This document shows positions 48,601-60,559 of a stretch of 64,000 bases of DNA, piece by piece. A model generated the notes under the pieces. The model was not told the DNA's origin and searched no databases. It was given only the letters and a program-made list of their open reading frames with translations. This DNA is from Daphnia carinata (lineage: Eukaryota; Arthropoda; Branchiopoda; Diplostraca; Daphniidae): assembly GCF_022539665.2 (NCBI RefSeq), contig NC_081336.1, forward strand, positions 8,532,778 through 8,596,777, written 5' to 3'. The position numbers and the translations under genes were made by a program. Position 1 is the first letter of the stretch, and every line of letters starts with the position of its first letter.

Positions 48601-51600
48601 CGGCTAACTATAAACAGAAATTACAAGTGATCCAGCAATTGGAAGCTAAACTGGAGAAATTGAAAAAGGCTGCTGAGGGTGATGGGGGTGAACCGCAATT
48701 GCTTCAAGTACGCCTCGTGGAGACTGAGAGTGAGATGGTCGTGTTGAAAGAGCAATTGAGTAAACTGAAAGACACTGCCGAACAGCTGACACAAGCTCGT
48801 CAGACGTTAAGCCAAACGGAGGAACAACTTCAAAATGCACAGGAAGAGGCTCAGCAAGTCGGAGAAGAGAACAAGAAGCTTCTTGATCAGCTGGATGAAT
48901 ACAAGGATTTGAATAATCAATTAGAAGAAGCTCGATTGGCTCTGAGTCAGAGGGAAGAGCGTTTACATTCCTTCCAAGAAGAAGTCAATCAATTGACGGA
49001 GGAAAACAATAACCTTCAGGTGCAGATCAGTTCCATGAGCAACGAATTGCACATAAGCAAATCGGAAGCGATGGAAGAGAACCAAAAACTCTTGGATCAA
49101 ATGAATGAATTGAAAGCTGCCACTGGACAGTCCAGTCAGTACCAAGAAGCCTTGCAACGCTCTGAAAATGAGTTAGAAGCTTTGCGTGGACATCTGCAAC
49201 AGTCCCGAGCAGAGAATGAGAAGCTTGTAGATCGGCTTGGAGAAATAACACAAGTTAATAATCATTTGGAGGAGATGAAGCTTGCATTAGATCGTGCACA
49301 TAATGATTTATCAGCTTGCCAAATTGAATTGCAGAACGCTCGAGAAGAGTCCCAGCAAATGAGCGATGAAAGCCGGAAAATGATGGAACAACTAGAACGA
49401 GCATCTGAAAGAATTTTCCAACTGGAACAGTTGTCCAACGAATCCGAATTTAGAGCACGTGAAACTGATACTCGACTTCAACATTTAACGGAGGAACATT
49501 CCAATATCATTGGCCAATTGCAACGCGAATTAGCCTCCGCTCGCGAACAGTTGCAATCTATCTCTTCCAGTTACGGAGATCAAGGATTAATTCAAAAAAG
49601 TTTAGAAAATCGCATTGAACTAGCCGAAAACGAAGCCTCTGATTTGCGTTTGAAACTTAACGAAGTTTCAAGTGCCAAAGATAATTTGCTGGAGGAATCT
49701 GAAGGATTACGTCGTCGTATCGAAGAGTTGCAAGGTGAAGTGAACTCTGCCGTAGAGTCTTCTGCCACGCTGCACAATCAGCTGGCCCATCTGTGGGAAG
49801 AGAAGCAAAGCGTCATCAATCATAACGCTCACTTGGTAGATGAGTTGAATAAACTCAAGTGTCATCAGGACGAACAGTCCAGCACGCAATCCGCTTCCCT
49901 GGAGAAAGAAATCCAAGAACTGCGTGATCAGTTAGCTGCGGCGCAATGGGACCTCGATACCAAGACCAACGAACTCTCATCCGCCCAGCAGGTGCGAGAG
50001 CAATTATCAGCTGTGCAGTGGGAATTGGACGCGAAAGTGAGTGAACTGTCCGCCATTCAGCAACAACGAGAGGCCGACATTGAGCGAATTGCCCAGCTGG
50101 AAAAGCAATGTTCTGATACTAGTGCTTGGATTGAAACTAATGTCGAGGATGTGTCTGCTCTCAAATCGCGTATTCAGGATCTAGAGAACCAATTGGCTGA
50201 TTTGAATAATCAGTATGGAGGTCTTTACTCAACTTACGGATCGAAATTATTCGAGATGACGGCCTTAGAAAATCAATTGGCTGATGCCAATTTGAAAGTT
50301 GCTGATTTATCTGAACAATTGGCTCGTCACCAATCATCCATGGATGAGCTAACAGCCAAGAACAGCGCCATGGAACAAGATGCTGGTGCGACCCATGTCC
50401 TCCGTGAACAGCTGACAGAGTTGGAAAAGACCAACGCCAACCTTCTGGATGAACTTTCTCATTTGAAAGAACGTGCCAGTGAAATGGACAACATTCAGAG
50501 CCTCATGGAGGGACTTACGCAAGAGAGAGATGAACTCCGAAGAGCAAACGATTCACTTCAACTGACGATTGAACAGCAAACGGAAGGTCTCAATCAGAAA
50601 GAAGTTGAAATGGCTGAAGTTCGAAAACAGATGGAAGATTTCCAATCGATTTTTGAAGGATTTAGCGGAGAGCGGAATCGTTTAAATGACGAACTCCGTT
50701 TGAAAGAATCTGAATTAGAGGAATCGAAGCAACGATTGGTTGGCTTAGAAGATCGTATCAATGAATTACAAAAGAATACGTCTGATGTGCAAGAGATCGG
50801 CATGCTGCGCATGAATTTAGCCGATTTGTCCGCGGAACGAGACGACCTCAGTTATCAAGTCGAAGATGTCCAGGCTCAGTGTTCCGATTTGGAAACCAAA
50901 CTCGGCGAAGCTGAAGAGGTCCGTTCGATTTTGGAAACGACAGTCTCTTATTTAGAGACGAAAGTGAGCGAACTGCAGGCCGAAGTGGCCGCTGCCAACG
51001 CGGCCAGAGAAGAAGACCAAAGCTCTAACGCATCCCAGCTGACTGCGTTGACTGAAGAGAGGGACGCATTGGCAGCACGTCTGTCTAGCGTCCAATCAGA
51101 AAATCAGGAACTGACCTCTCTTCGTTTGACATTGGACGAAGCTGAGCGAATGTTGAAAGAATCGGACTCGTCTTTGACTAGTGCCCGTCAATCCCACGCT
51201 GATGCTTTGGCCCGTGTAGAAGAAATGGAGAAACAATTGGTCGATTCGCTTCGATGTCTTTCAGAGGAACAGCAAAAACATCGAGTCGTTCGAGATGAAC
51301 TGGAAGAATTGGTAGAACAAACAGCACAAGCAACTCAGGTGCGATCAGACTTGCAGGAACAGGTCACTCAACTTCAAAGCGAATTGATCCGAGTGGAGGC
51401 TGTTGCTGCCATGTGTAATCAATACAAGGTAATCCATTGTTATAAAAATTAGATAAATTAGTATGAATTGTTTTTATTTGAAAATATAGGCTGAAGCGGA
51501 AGAATTTGCCCGACTCCGGAATCAAATCGATGAATGGAAACACCAAGCAGAAGAGGTTTCACAACTGCGTCTTAAATTATTCGAAGCTATTTCGGAAAAA

Positions 51601-54478
51601 GATGATTTGGAGGCAAGTGTTCAAGCTCTGGAAGAAGAATTAGCAACTGTCCAAAACGATCTTGCGTCTGTGCGGATGCAACTGGAAGCTAAAAATGATT
51701 CATCAACAGAGTTATCGACTGTGCAATATGAACTGGCGATGGTACAAGGCGAACTCGCCAATGCTCGGAGTGAATTGGACAGAGTCAACCGAATGTCATC
51801 TGAGAACTCACTGGCCGCTCAAGTCCAGCTGGATGCAGCGAGGAATGAACTTGAGGCAAGCCGTCAATCCTTAGCTGAGCTTACTATTGTGAAGAAGGAA
51901 CTGGAAGCAAATCTTAGCTCGGCATCAGCAGAGCTGGAATCTCTCCGTGGCGAGCTGGAGTCTGGTCGAGTGTCTACGTTCGAATTAAATGCTCGATGTG
52001 CCGACCTCGACATGGAACGCAATTTGTTGATGGAAAAGTGTATGGAATTGAAGGACTCCCAACACGCACTCGAATCGAAATGCGCTGATTTGGAACAACT
52101 CCGAACGGACGCAATCGCTGAAAATGAACGTCTTCAATCGGAACTTTCCAAATCGGCAGGCAGTTCCAGTCAACTGACTGAATCCAGCCTATCAGAGCTT
52201 GCCCAGTTGAGGGTAGCCATGATGGACTTGACGTACGAACGAGAAGAATTTGAAGAAAAATTGGCCGAAGCCGAGGAGAAATTGGTCGAACTGACATCGC
52301 TGCGGATCACTAATTCCGAGTTGAGCATGGAACTCGAAGAAGCTCAAGCTCGAATTCAAGTCATTGAAGAAGAACGGTACGCGGAGGTGAGCGAAGTCAA
52401 GAGGCAATTGGCCGAAACGGTGATGAAGATAAGCCAACAGGAGGAACGAATTGATCGAGTTTCTATCGAACGAGATCAATTACAACAAACGGTCAGCCGG
52501 CTGGGCGAATCCACTGTGAGATGCGAAAAAGCGGAAATGGAAACACAAGAGAAAACAGAAGGGAACGATGAATCGGACCTGTTGAAAAAGATCGCTGGGT
52601 TAGAAAGTGAATTGCACGAAGCCAAAATCAAAGCGGCTAAATCTCTGCGACAAGTCAAGTTGTTACGTACCGAACTGGCCAAAGAGAAAGATGCTGCTGC
52701 AGCAGCGGCATCTGCCCGGCAAGGTGGTGGGGATGATTATTTCAACTTTGCTGTAGAAGAGGAACTCCGAAAACAGGTAAGATACGAAATTTTCAAAAAT
52801 ATTGGGTTGGTTTCTATATTTTTTTGTGAAATTGCAGTTGAGCGAAGCTGAGAAAGCAACAAACGAAAAGGTTAAGGAAATCGAGCGGCTGTTGATGAGA
52901 ATCGATACGCTTGAAGGTGCCAATGAGCGTTTCATGCAGGCCAAAGAGCGTCAAGACAATGAAATGGCAATGGTTCAGCAACGCAATCGCGAACTCATGT
53001 CGCAGGTATATTTAGAATAATATTTTTAAATTAATAAATTAAATACAAACCTTGTGTGTCGTAGATGGCGTCGATGGAATGGGACAATCCGGAAGCATCT
53101 GCTAAAGAACGGGCTCCTGAAGAAGTTAACCTTGTAACTAAAGAGACTGTTGAAACTACCTCGGAGCAGATAGCCGCACTGGAATCGACCATCAGTCAAC
53201 TGACGGATGATAACGAAAACTATCAAGATATGCTGGACGAGCTAAAGGCGGAACGGCAGGCTGTCGAGGCCGAATTGAAAGAACAGATAGCCGCGCTAGA
53301 AGCTGACATTAGCGAAAAATCTAAACTTTTGGACGAAATCAGTCAGGAAGTGGAGAACAAGGATCGGCTCTTGTCAGATGCTTACGAGAGTGTCAGTCAG
53401 TTGCGCAAACAAGTGATGCAACTGTCTGAGACTGGAGGTGGAGATTCTGCCGGAGTGTTGGAAGAATTGAGACGAGAAAATGAGAATCTCGTCGATATGA
53501 TCCGGCAATTGTCAACTACTGGAACGCTAGACGCCGCCACTGTTCAACGTCTCAAGGACGAGATAGAACAAGTGGCGATAGAAGATGGCGATCGATTCCA
53601 GCAGTCCAGCGATCTCAGCGATGGCGCCATTGACTGGCACAGGGGATTCAATGAGCTCCAAATCGAAGTTGAATACCTCCGTTCGCAGAACGTCTCCCTT
53701 CTTAATCGGCTACAAGAAGCCGGCCTGGTGTGGGACGAAGGTGCAGATACCTCGGGTGAAGATAGCGACCGCCTCGAGATGCTGCGTTTACAACTGGACA
53801 ACGCGATCCGTAACGTCCACGACCGCGACATGCGTTGCCAGGAACTCACTTGGGAAATAACCAAGGTAATCGTTGACGATTTTTTCATTTTGTTAATCGT
53901 TAAATTTAATTTTCTTTCATTTTTGTAGTTACTGGAAGAGCGTGACACGCTACAGTTGCGACTGTCCAATTCTTTACGGCAAAATCACGAGATGCAACAA
54001 GAATTAAAAGATTTTTCAGCGACTGCCAGTGGCGCCAGCCCCATCGGCGATATTACGGCTAAATTACGGGAATTGAAACAGCTCAATTATTCTCTGGACG
54101 TCCAGTTGCGTCGGGAACAGGAGGAACGACAGACGATCGAGCGTCAGTTGATGGCGTTGTATGGCACCCGAGGTGGAAGCACCAGTCCAATTTATGCAAA
54201 CGGTGCTCGAAGAGCGACGGTTCGCCAAACGACTCAGAATGACGATGATGGATCCGAGTTCGACTTAAATAATTGTAAGTTTTCGTCGTTGGTATTCTAG
54301 ATGGATTGTTTTATAATCGTTTCTGTTTTTACAGCCCATGAAATCTCCGGCACTGGTCAGGTGTTGTCTGAATGGCTTAAAGGAAAAGAGTAAGTTTATA
54401 ATGCTTCTTCTTTGGTTTAGTTTTTTTATATTCATGAGTTGAATTTCTAATAGATCGACTGATGTTCAACATGTTTGA
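45612..54478 (+). CDS. Giant golgin-like coiled-coil protein (lava-lamp type?)
   Basis: Fourteen exons, all in phase: 45612-45736, 45794-46020, 46090-46203, 46261-46326, 46391-46564, 46625-46999, 47064-47684, 47755-51428, 51490-52776, 52838-53005, 53065-53865, 53929-54274, 54335-54389, 54454-54478; 2685 residues. Almost the whole chain is heptad-repeat coiled coil rich in Glu, Leu, Gln and Lys (SLESEKREMAERLEKADGE, LRDQLAAAQWDLDTKTNELS). Two basic linkers, KVSSLGAKKKPRGRRSKG and KVSSLGAAKKSRRSKGGR, interrupt it. The C-terminal part ELTWEITKLLEERDTLQLRL, a Ser/Gly linker and a short tail close the protein; no GRIP or transmembrane anchor is present. Size and layout fit the insect golgin lava lamp (about 2.8 thousand residues), a Golgi-microtubule adaptor, but coiled coils mislead homology calls, so the name is tentative. 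One exon of 3674 bp encodes nearly half. The final two-exon ending (QHV) is chosen because GA|GTAAGT is a strong donor; otherwise it stops at 54393. Confidence 0.88.
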
Positions 54479-54761
54479 TTCATTCCTTGCACGTCCGAAT
54501 TATTGACCAGAATGACAAATCGACCGTCAGCGTTGAATTAGCGATGGGCGTCGGAGGCTTCGAAATTGTACACAGCATAGATTTAATTATTTTGTGGTCT
54601 GGATCGCTATATGCTATAAAAGATGCCTTATATTATATGAAAGGGACATGGGTTGTGCATTTTAATATTTCATTTAGTGAATAATGTCAGATTTTTCTTT
54701 TTGTTCTCTTCTATCTTTTTCGATTTGTCATCATCCATCGCTGCACGGCCCTATTACGAAA

Positions 54762-54780
54762 CGAAAAATAAAGGAAATAA
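54762..54780 (+). terminator. Likely polyadenylation signal of the golgin gene
   Basis: AAAAATAAAGGAAATAA lies about 290 bases after the golgin stop codon, with no other gene in between. It contains AATAAA. Confidence 0.4.
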
Positions 54781-54935
54781 CTGATTCACGACTAACGCAT
54801 TTTTATATAAGTTTATTAGTTGGTATAAATAGTTGGCATTGGTATAAATATGATTATTTAGATTGATTTAACTTTGCACTACTTTTACTTTGCTTTGCAT
54901 AAGAATAGCATGTTTATATAGCCCAAGATTGTCAT

Positions 54936-55045
54936 CCGTCGATAGCTCAGTTGGTAGAGCGGTGGACTGTAGAACTGATATAAGTAAGCAGGTGTGCTAT
55001 GTATGAGATATCCATAGGTCGCTGGTTCAACTCCGGCTCGACGGA
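54936..55045 (+). tRNA. tRNA-Tyr (GTA) with a 37-nt intron
   Basis: Acceptor CCGTCGA (54936-54942) pairs with TCGACGG (55038-55044), discriminator A. D arm TAGCTCAGTTGGTAGAGC. Anticodon GTA at 54969-54971 with stem GTGGA/TCCAT. T arm GCTGGTTCAACTCCGGC. The intron (about 54973-55009) lies one base 3' of the anticodon, the canonical position, and tRNA-Tyr genes carry introns throughout eukaryotes. A T run soon after the 3' end serves as Pol III terminator. Confidence 0.97.
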
Positions 55046-55448
55046 AACATTTTTCCGTCTCGTTTTTTTGGGCAATGCTACTAGGAGGGAAGGTAAGACA
55101 AACAAAAACATTGGTGTCGAAGAAGGTCACATATCCCGATGATAAGCTGCCAGCATCCATGAACCTAGTGGCCATGGGGAGGCTTACGAACAACCTACGT
55201 TCTACGATTCCCTCTTCTCTACCGCAGTTTTTTGGGTCGATCTTTAACGTGTAGTGAACGGTACTACCGATCGATTTTTTGCCATTTTTAGCCTGGCAAG
55301 GCTTTTTTTTGTGCCATTTTTAGCCCCATTTTAGTAGGCATGGCTCTTCTTTTCGTCTTCATCCACTTCTTCTTTTTTCTTCTTTCTTCGTTTTTCATAT
55401 CTTCTTTCTTTATTCCAGCGTAAGTCTTCTTTCTTCATTTGATGAATG

Positions 55449-55800
55449 TGTGATGAGGACGAAGAACGCCACCAATTAGAGCTTAGATGAAGCGATGATT
55501 CCACGGCGAACTGGTATCAAACAGATCCTCACGGAGCGATGATCAGTCAGTTTCACCTCTACGATCAGTTCGTCTTCACGTGATCATTGACGTCAAGAGT
55601 GACCTCATTTAACTGATAAAAGACAAGAAGGGGGCTCGGGGTCTGAGTTTAGTGCGTTATAGTACATTGTGTGTCTGTGTCCAGAGCGTTGAAGTGTAAG
55701 AATCTTACATTACACCTGTGATTAGTCTTGTTAGTCTTGTGAAAATACACTTAGTAATTAGTAAGCCGAGTTGAAAGTCATTTACAAGTTAAACATTACA
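55449..55800. mobile_element. Solo LTR, gypsy-like, with AATG target duplication
   Basis: The 352-bp block starts TGTGATG and ends CATTACA (imperfect inverted ends, TG...CA). It is flanked by AATG on both sides (55445-55448 and 55801-55804), the 4-bp duplication expected for many gypsy-family elements. Inside are a CRE-type TGACGTCA (55588-55595), a TATA-like GATAAAAG near 55614 and an initiator-like TTTAGTGCG, consistent with a U3/R promoter. No primer-binding site or internal coding region follows, so it is a solo LTR left by recombination. Its + orientation is inferred from the TATA-initiator order. Confidence 0.65.
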
Positions 55801-55934
55801 AATGCATTTGATGCGATGAGCGATGAAGCGATGAGTTGAAGAATCTTGAGAATCCTATGTGAAGAATCTTGCGTTGTGATGAATCTTGAATGGTGGGTGG
55901 GACGGAGGGTGGTGGGAGGAGTGGGAGGGGGAAT

Positions 55935-56006
55935 TGGCGGTGGCGGGATTTGAACCCGGGTCTTCTGAGTGCCAAGCGAAGGCTATAGCCATTGTGCCAG
56001 GACCGC
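55935..56006 (-). pseudogene. tRNA-like element (SINE head or tRNA pseudogene)
   Basis: The minus strand reads GCGGTCCTGGCACAATGGCT at its start (box A region) and has a perfect B box in CCCGGGTTCAAATCCCG. The acceptor pairs at only five positions (GCGGT/ACCGC) and the anticodon arm does not fold into a standard 5-bp stem with a 7-base loop. This suits a tRNA-derived SINE head or a decayed tRNA better than a working tRNA. Confidence 0.5.
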
Positions 56007-56139
56007 ACATCTCAACCAAATTTTGCTTTCTGTGTCACCTAGTCAAATAGGCAGCTTATGTATATAGAATGTAAGTGAAGTATGGCGCTGCAGCATAGTT
56101 TGCGACTGCCATGCTGTTTCAACGGGTTCGAATCTTTGT

Positions 56140-56278
56140 TATTATATAATTTATTATTATTATTTTAATTATTGTTTTATTATTATATTATTTATTATCA
56201 TTATTTTATTATTTTTTAAGATTATTATATTATTTATTATTATTATTTAATTATTTTTTATAATTTAATAAATTTTAG
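56140..56278. repeat. TTA/ATT low-complexity tract
   Basis: About 140 bp composed almost entirely of TTATT and TATTA combinations, with few G or C bases. It is likely microsatellite-derived. Confidence 0.8.
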
Positions 56279-57200
56279 GAGGAATGGTTACTTACGCCAT
56301 GTTTCTTTTTCCGTAGGCCTCTGAGGTCCACAAAAGTAGTCAGAAACACGTACAGTCTGGCAGGAGGAAGGAAGAGATTTTTATTTAAATAATTTTTGCA
56401 AGTGCTTCCTTCAGAAAAAAAAATTAAATAAAGCTCTCTCTCCGGCAGTGTAAAGCAGTACGAGTTCAACAGCAACGCCGAAAACAGTTACAAAATTTGA
56501 GGCGCCCATTTTATAAAAAGGTAAGGGAGTCTGCTTGGCAGATGTGGACGTGTTCTGAAGTGTAAGGGCAGGTATAAAATACGTATCGTTTAAAACTGTT
56601 ACAGCTAAAATAGGTGCATTTCCACCTTGTCTGCCCTTTACGAATACGTCCACCGCAAGAACTTTTCATTTAATCAGTGGATTATGAAAATATTTCACAA
56701 TACGTAAGGAACATTCTACGGTAAAATGATTTCATAACTGTAACGTTACGTAAGTGACCTCTTAGCTTTGTCAAATGACTTGTTGTGTGTGTTTTTAACT
56801 TCTGAAATGAGTACAATATGCACAAGTAAGTTATGCACAGTATTCTTTTCACCAGTTAGCTTTCACAATCCAATTACCAAATATTACTCGATTGCAGGGT
56901 TAAACTACAATTTGATATTGCTCATCACTGGTGGACTGTGTAGGCAACAGCAATAGCTTTTTGCAATATATGAACTTAGTTTATTAACTCTAATATGTTT
57001 ACCAGTCGAGTGCCCCAAAATAAGAGTGAACAGTAACTGTTCAAAATCTTTAAAGTCTACATTTCTGGCTGTAAATTTTAAATGGCAATCCTCATCATTG
57101 GGTAGCTTTTTCTTGAAAATCTATTGTCCGTTTAGCAGTAAAAGACAGTCCGTGGTGATGCTTGTAAATTTAGTTTCAGTTTAAGGTTTCTGAGTGCAGA
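56279..57200. other. Spacer with no supported gene
   Basis: An 80-codon frame on the minus strand (56411-56653, starting MDVFVKGRQGGNAPIL) is the most protein-like part, but it has no recognisable family and no splice context. Confidence 0.4.
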
Positions 57201-57208
57201 AATGGAAA

Positions 57209-57799
57209 TTAATTAAAGATTGTTTTTATTTTAAAGCACAGGTAGCTTTGGTTGGCTCCTTTACTCACGATTGTCAGTGCCAATCTCGTAGGCTCACATA
57301 ATATTTTGCAAGCTACGTCTGAAGGGAAAAAATTTAAAGAGTGAGGAAATCGTCCGCAATTTTGAAAAGTTACACATTTCAGAGCCTGGCTGTCGAATGC
57401 CCAAAGCGTGACTGTTTTTGTTCCATTCACTGAACACAGTTCCGTATTAGGAAAAATCGGTCGACCACACATTCCATAATCTGCGATCAAACAATGTGAG
57501 AGTAAGTAACAAAATAACATGCCGTTTAGTTAATTTATAATTTTCTTTTTTTTTTTGAACTTACATTTCACTTTAGACATATCCTGTGATGGAGGTACAG
57601 TTGATGGAGTTCCTACTACCGCACAAAAAATTGGGTTGATGACGGCAAGTAAAACGGCCACCTTGTTTTAATGAAATAGAGTAGGTGTCAAAAGGTAATC
57701 TTAATAAATGTGACAGATGTTTTTTTACTCTGAGTAATAATTTGGTTAATGATTATTTAAAAGTTAACTTACATAGGTCAACAGCTGCATTTTCGACAT
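57209..57799 (-). CDS. Secreted single-domain Kunitz-like protein
   Basis: Three exons, in phase: 57773-57799 (MSKMQLLTY), 57565-57661, 57209-57480; 131 residues. A signal peptide (LLTYVAVLLAVINPIFCAVVG) is followed by a short Thr/Pro linker and one cysteine-rich domain: MCGRPIFPNTELC, LWAFDSQALKCVTFQNCGRF, NFFPSDVACKILC. The aromatic-FD-x-C-x-F block, the NFF segment and the closing CxxxC are those of Kunitz/BPTI domains, usually serine protease inhibitors. It is atypical: the third and fourth cysteines are five residues apart instead of seven (the usual Gly-Gly is lost), and the loop around the second cysteine, where the reactive bond would lie, is ELCSVNG, without an obvious Lys/Arg P1. 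Inhibitory activity is therefore uncertain. A 33-residue tail follows the domain. Confidence 0.78.
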
Positions 57800-58390
57800 T
57801 TTTCCAAGTTTAACAACGTAGTCGAACTGATGGTTGCAAACTGACTGACGGTCCCTTTAGTTTGCCAGGAAGGTTATATGGCAATATAGATGTATGGATT
57901 AGTAGGAAATCGACAAGCGAGTAACGCGATTCTTGTTTGCTCATTTTACAGGTGACGTGATTTGAACGATGCGTCATTCCTGATTAGAAATGGTGCAACT
58001 AAGACTGTGTTTAAAACTTGTGGAAGGGTGTCGCATAAACGGGCGTGAAAATATTGCAAAAAAAAGTATAAAATTTCGTAAAGAGCTAAACGACGAAATA
58101 ATAAATAAATCATTAAATATTTACAGATCGTGAACGTGAAATTAGAAAGAAAATTCTCATATATACCTGGCGGAGATCACATTTCAGCTCCAGAACTAAG
58201 CAAGTCGTGAGAAATATAATCCGCATCACGTAATGCGATCACACGAGTTTTGAGATGGACTACAATTTTTCATCCGTTGCTGATGAAATGGTAAGATGTA
58301 TAACCCGTTTTGTTAAACTGACCTGCAAAAAAATTTTACATTTAATTATCTTTCCATTATATTGATCAATGAATTAGGAAACATTATTAT

Positions 58391-58511
58391 CCGTCGATAG
58401 CTCAGTTGGTAGAGCGGTGGACTGTAGATTTAAATAACAATGAAAGAGAAAGTGTTACACTTACCTAAGAAGGATATCCATAGGTCGCTGGTTCAACTCC
58501 GGCTCGACGGA
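58391..58511 (+). tRNA. tRNA-Tyr (GTA) with a 48-nt intron
   Basis: Exonic bases are identical to the copy at 54936-55045. Acceptor CCGTCGA pairs with TCGACGG, anticodon GTA is at 58424-58426, and the T arm is GCTGGTTCAACTCCGGC. The intron (about 58428-58475) differs completely in sequence and length from that of the first copy. A run of about 18 T follows directly, a strong Pol III terminator. Confidence 0.97.
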
Positions 58512-58529
58512 ATTTTTTTTTTTTTTTTA

Positions 58530-60030
58530 TAAATCCATGAATAGTTTGACGTACTCCATGTTGGCTTTCGACGGGTGCGTTGATATCTCACGGTGGAGGG
58601 AGTTGCTACTATGTTTTACGGAGGACGAATGGCTCTCGTTTTTTTCTGAGGTAAAAGGGGATTATTTAATAAGATATTAAGGTTACTATTAAGTATTTAT
58701 TTAAGGTGTTCGAGTACAACTTGCCACTGCACTGGCAAAGGAAAAATATTCTTCCGTTCGGGGGTGCCGTGAATTTCTCATCCTACTGAACCGTTTCCTG
58801 AAACAGTGGTGTTTGAACAGTTCTCTTCTGTCCATCAATATCTTCACAGATATTGGTGTTCGATTGACCTGAGACAACACAATTGACAAAGGTGAACATT
58901 CTGTTCGTCAATAGTTTCACAGATAAGGTAAAAGTAATGTTTTTACTTGCCAGTGTCAGATGTTCGATGTTTGTCCTGTAGGCAGTAGTTTTTTTTCGTG
59001 TCTATTCCAACGGCCATGGCTGAATGGCAAAGAAGGAAATTTGATAATGATTAAGTAACATGGAAATTTGAATTATGTAAAGATTATGCGAAAACAGTTC
59101 ATGATTTCGCATTTGAAACACTTACCATGTTTGCTGGTAATTTATCAGCACATCCATCTGCTTTTTTTGAGAACTAGAAAAAAACAGTTACTTAACATTT
59201 ATCTAAAAAAAATTGAAAGCAAGGAAATAATTTGTTGTTTGAAAGCTGTATTTTTTTCAGCTACATGGATCAGTAACAAAGTATGTCACTACATAATTCA
59301 AATTTTATGTTACAAAATAATCAATTTAAAATAATAAGCATCATAGATCTCGCAATTGGGTCCAGGTTGTAGTATATGAAGTTCCTGAATTAGCTTTGTT
59401 GATGTTCTTTTCCTAGACACTTGCGGACTGTTGACGTTTGAAATAGTTGAATAGTTAAAATTGTTTTGTGCGTATTAGAAAATTATGGATGCGATGCTAG
59501 GAAAGAAGATTATTACGTACTAAAACAAAGCTTTAATGCTTTATTACCTTTTTTGATGTTCCATTAAGTTCTACTCGTAAATAGTCTCTTGGAAAGGTGT
59601 ATTTCTTAGTAGAACTTTCCCATTAGACATGCCATGATTTTTTTTTCATTTTGCCGGTTTTAAACCTGAATGATTTTGAATCATTGAAGTTTTCTGCATT
59701 GATTATTGGGGCTTCATGATTGCAATAATTTGAAGAGAAATTTTCATTTTCCCTACATCAAAGAGGAGTAATTTGCTTAGAATCAGTTTTGTAAGTTTGG
59801 TAGATCCCATCCCCAGTATAATATTTAAACACTTTGTTCTTACAAAAAAATGATGCTGAACTTGCTTCCCATCTAGGAAAACATTGAATAATTTTTTTTT
59901 TAAACAGGCAAAGTGTAAAGGAATAGCACACTTTTGATTCGCCTTACATTGAATGCAAGACAACATACAAGATCCTCCTTTTCGAAAAAGAAAAAACTTT
60001 CTTACATAATTGCCAGTTAACTTGTGTCGC
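58530..60030. other. Spacer with no supported gene
   Basis: AT-rich. Short frames such as 59068-59334 (+) and 59703-60053 (-) are biased in composition and resemble nothing I know. No repeat module of the downstream field is evident. Confidence 0.45.
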
Positions 60031-60034
60031 TTCC

Positions 60035-60545
60035 TAAAAACTGAAGGACTCAATCAAAACCAAAAAACTGCAAATCTCGAAATGGATTGCAGAGAAACGA
60101 GCCAATTTTTCTTTCCACCCAAACCAAAGGTTAAGACATGAAAAATAACGCTGAGCATTCCTTTTTCAAAAAGAAGCTTCTATATTTGATGCTTCAAAAA
60201 CACATCAAAAGGTTTTGTAAAACCTTTGTTTTTTTTACAGGCTGACCAGAATATTTTTCATTTTACCCCCTGACGTCCAGCAGTACTCTTTCTGCTCCTA
60301 AAAACTGAAGGACTCAATTAAAACCAAAAAACTGCAAATCTCGAAATGGATTGCAGAGAAACGAGCCAATTTTTCTTCCCCCTCCCCTCCAAAACGTTAA
60401 GACATGAAGAATAACGTTGAGCGTTCCTTTTTCAAAAAGAAGCTTCTATATTTAACGCTTCAAAAACACATCAAAAGGTTTTGTAAAACCTTTATGTTTT
60501 TTTACAGGCTGACCAGAATATTTTTCATTTTACCCCTGACCTCCA
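60035..60545. repeat. Tandem duplication, about 262-bp unit
   Basis: AAAACTGAAGGACTCAAT, then GCAAATCTCGAAATGGATTG, then TTTTTCAAAAAGAAGCTTCT, then GCTGACCAGAATATTTTTC occur in the same order at 60035-60275 and again at 60297-60545. The copies are highly similar, which suggests a recent duplication. Confidence 0.85.
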
Positions 60546-60559
60546 GCAGGTACTCTTGC

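Noticed and set aside
55796-56008. 70-codon minus-strand ORF (MRSWHNGYSLRLALRRPG)
   Set aside because: This is the translation of the tRNA-like element; such peptides are common annotation artefacts of tRNA-derived repeats.
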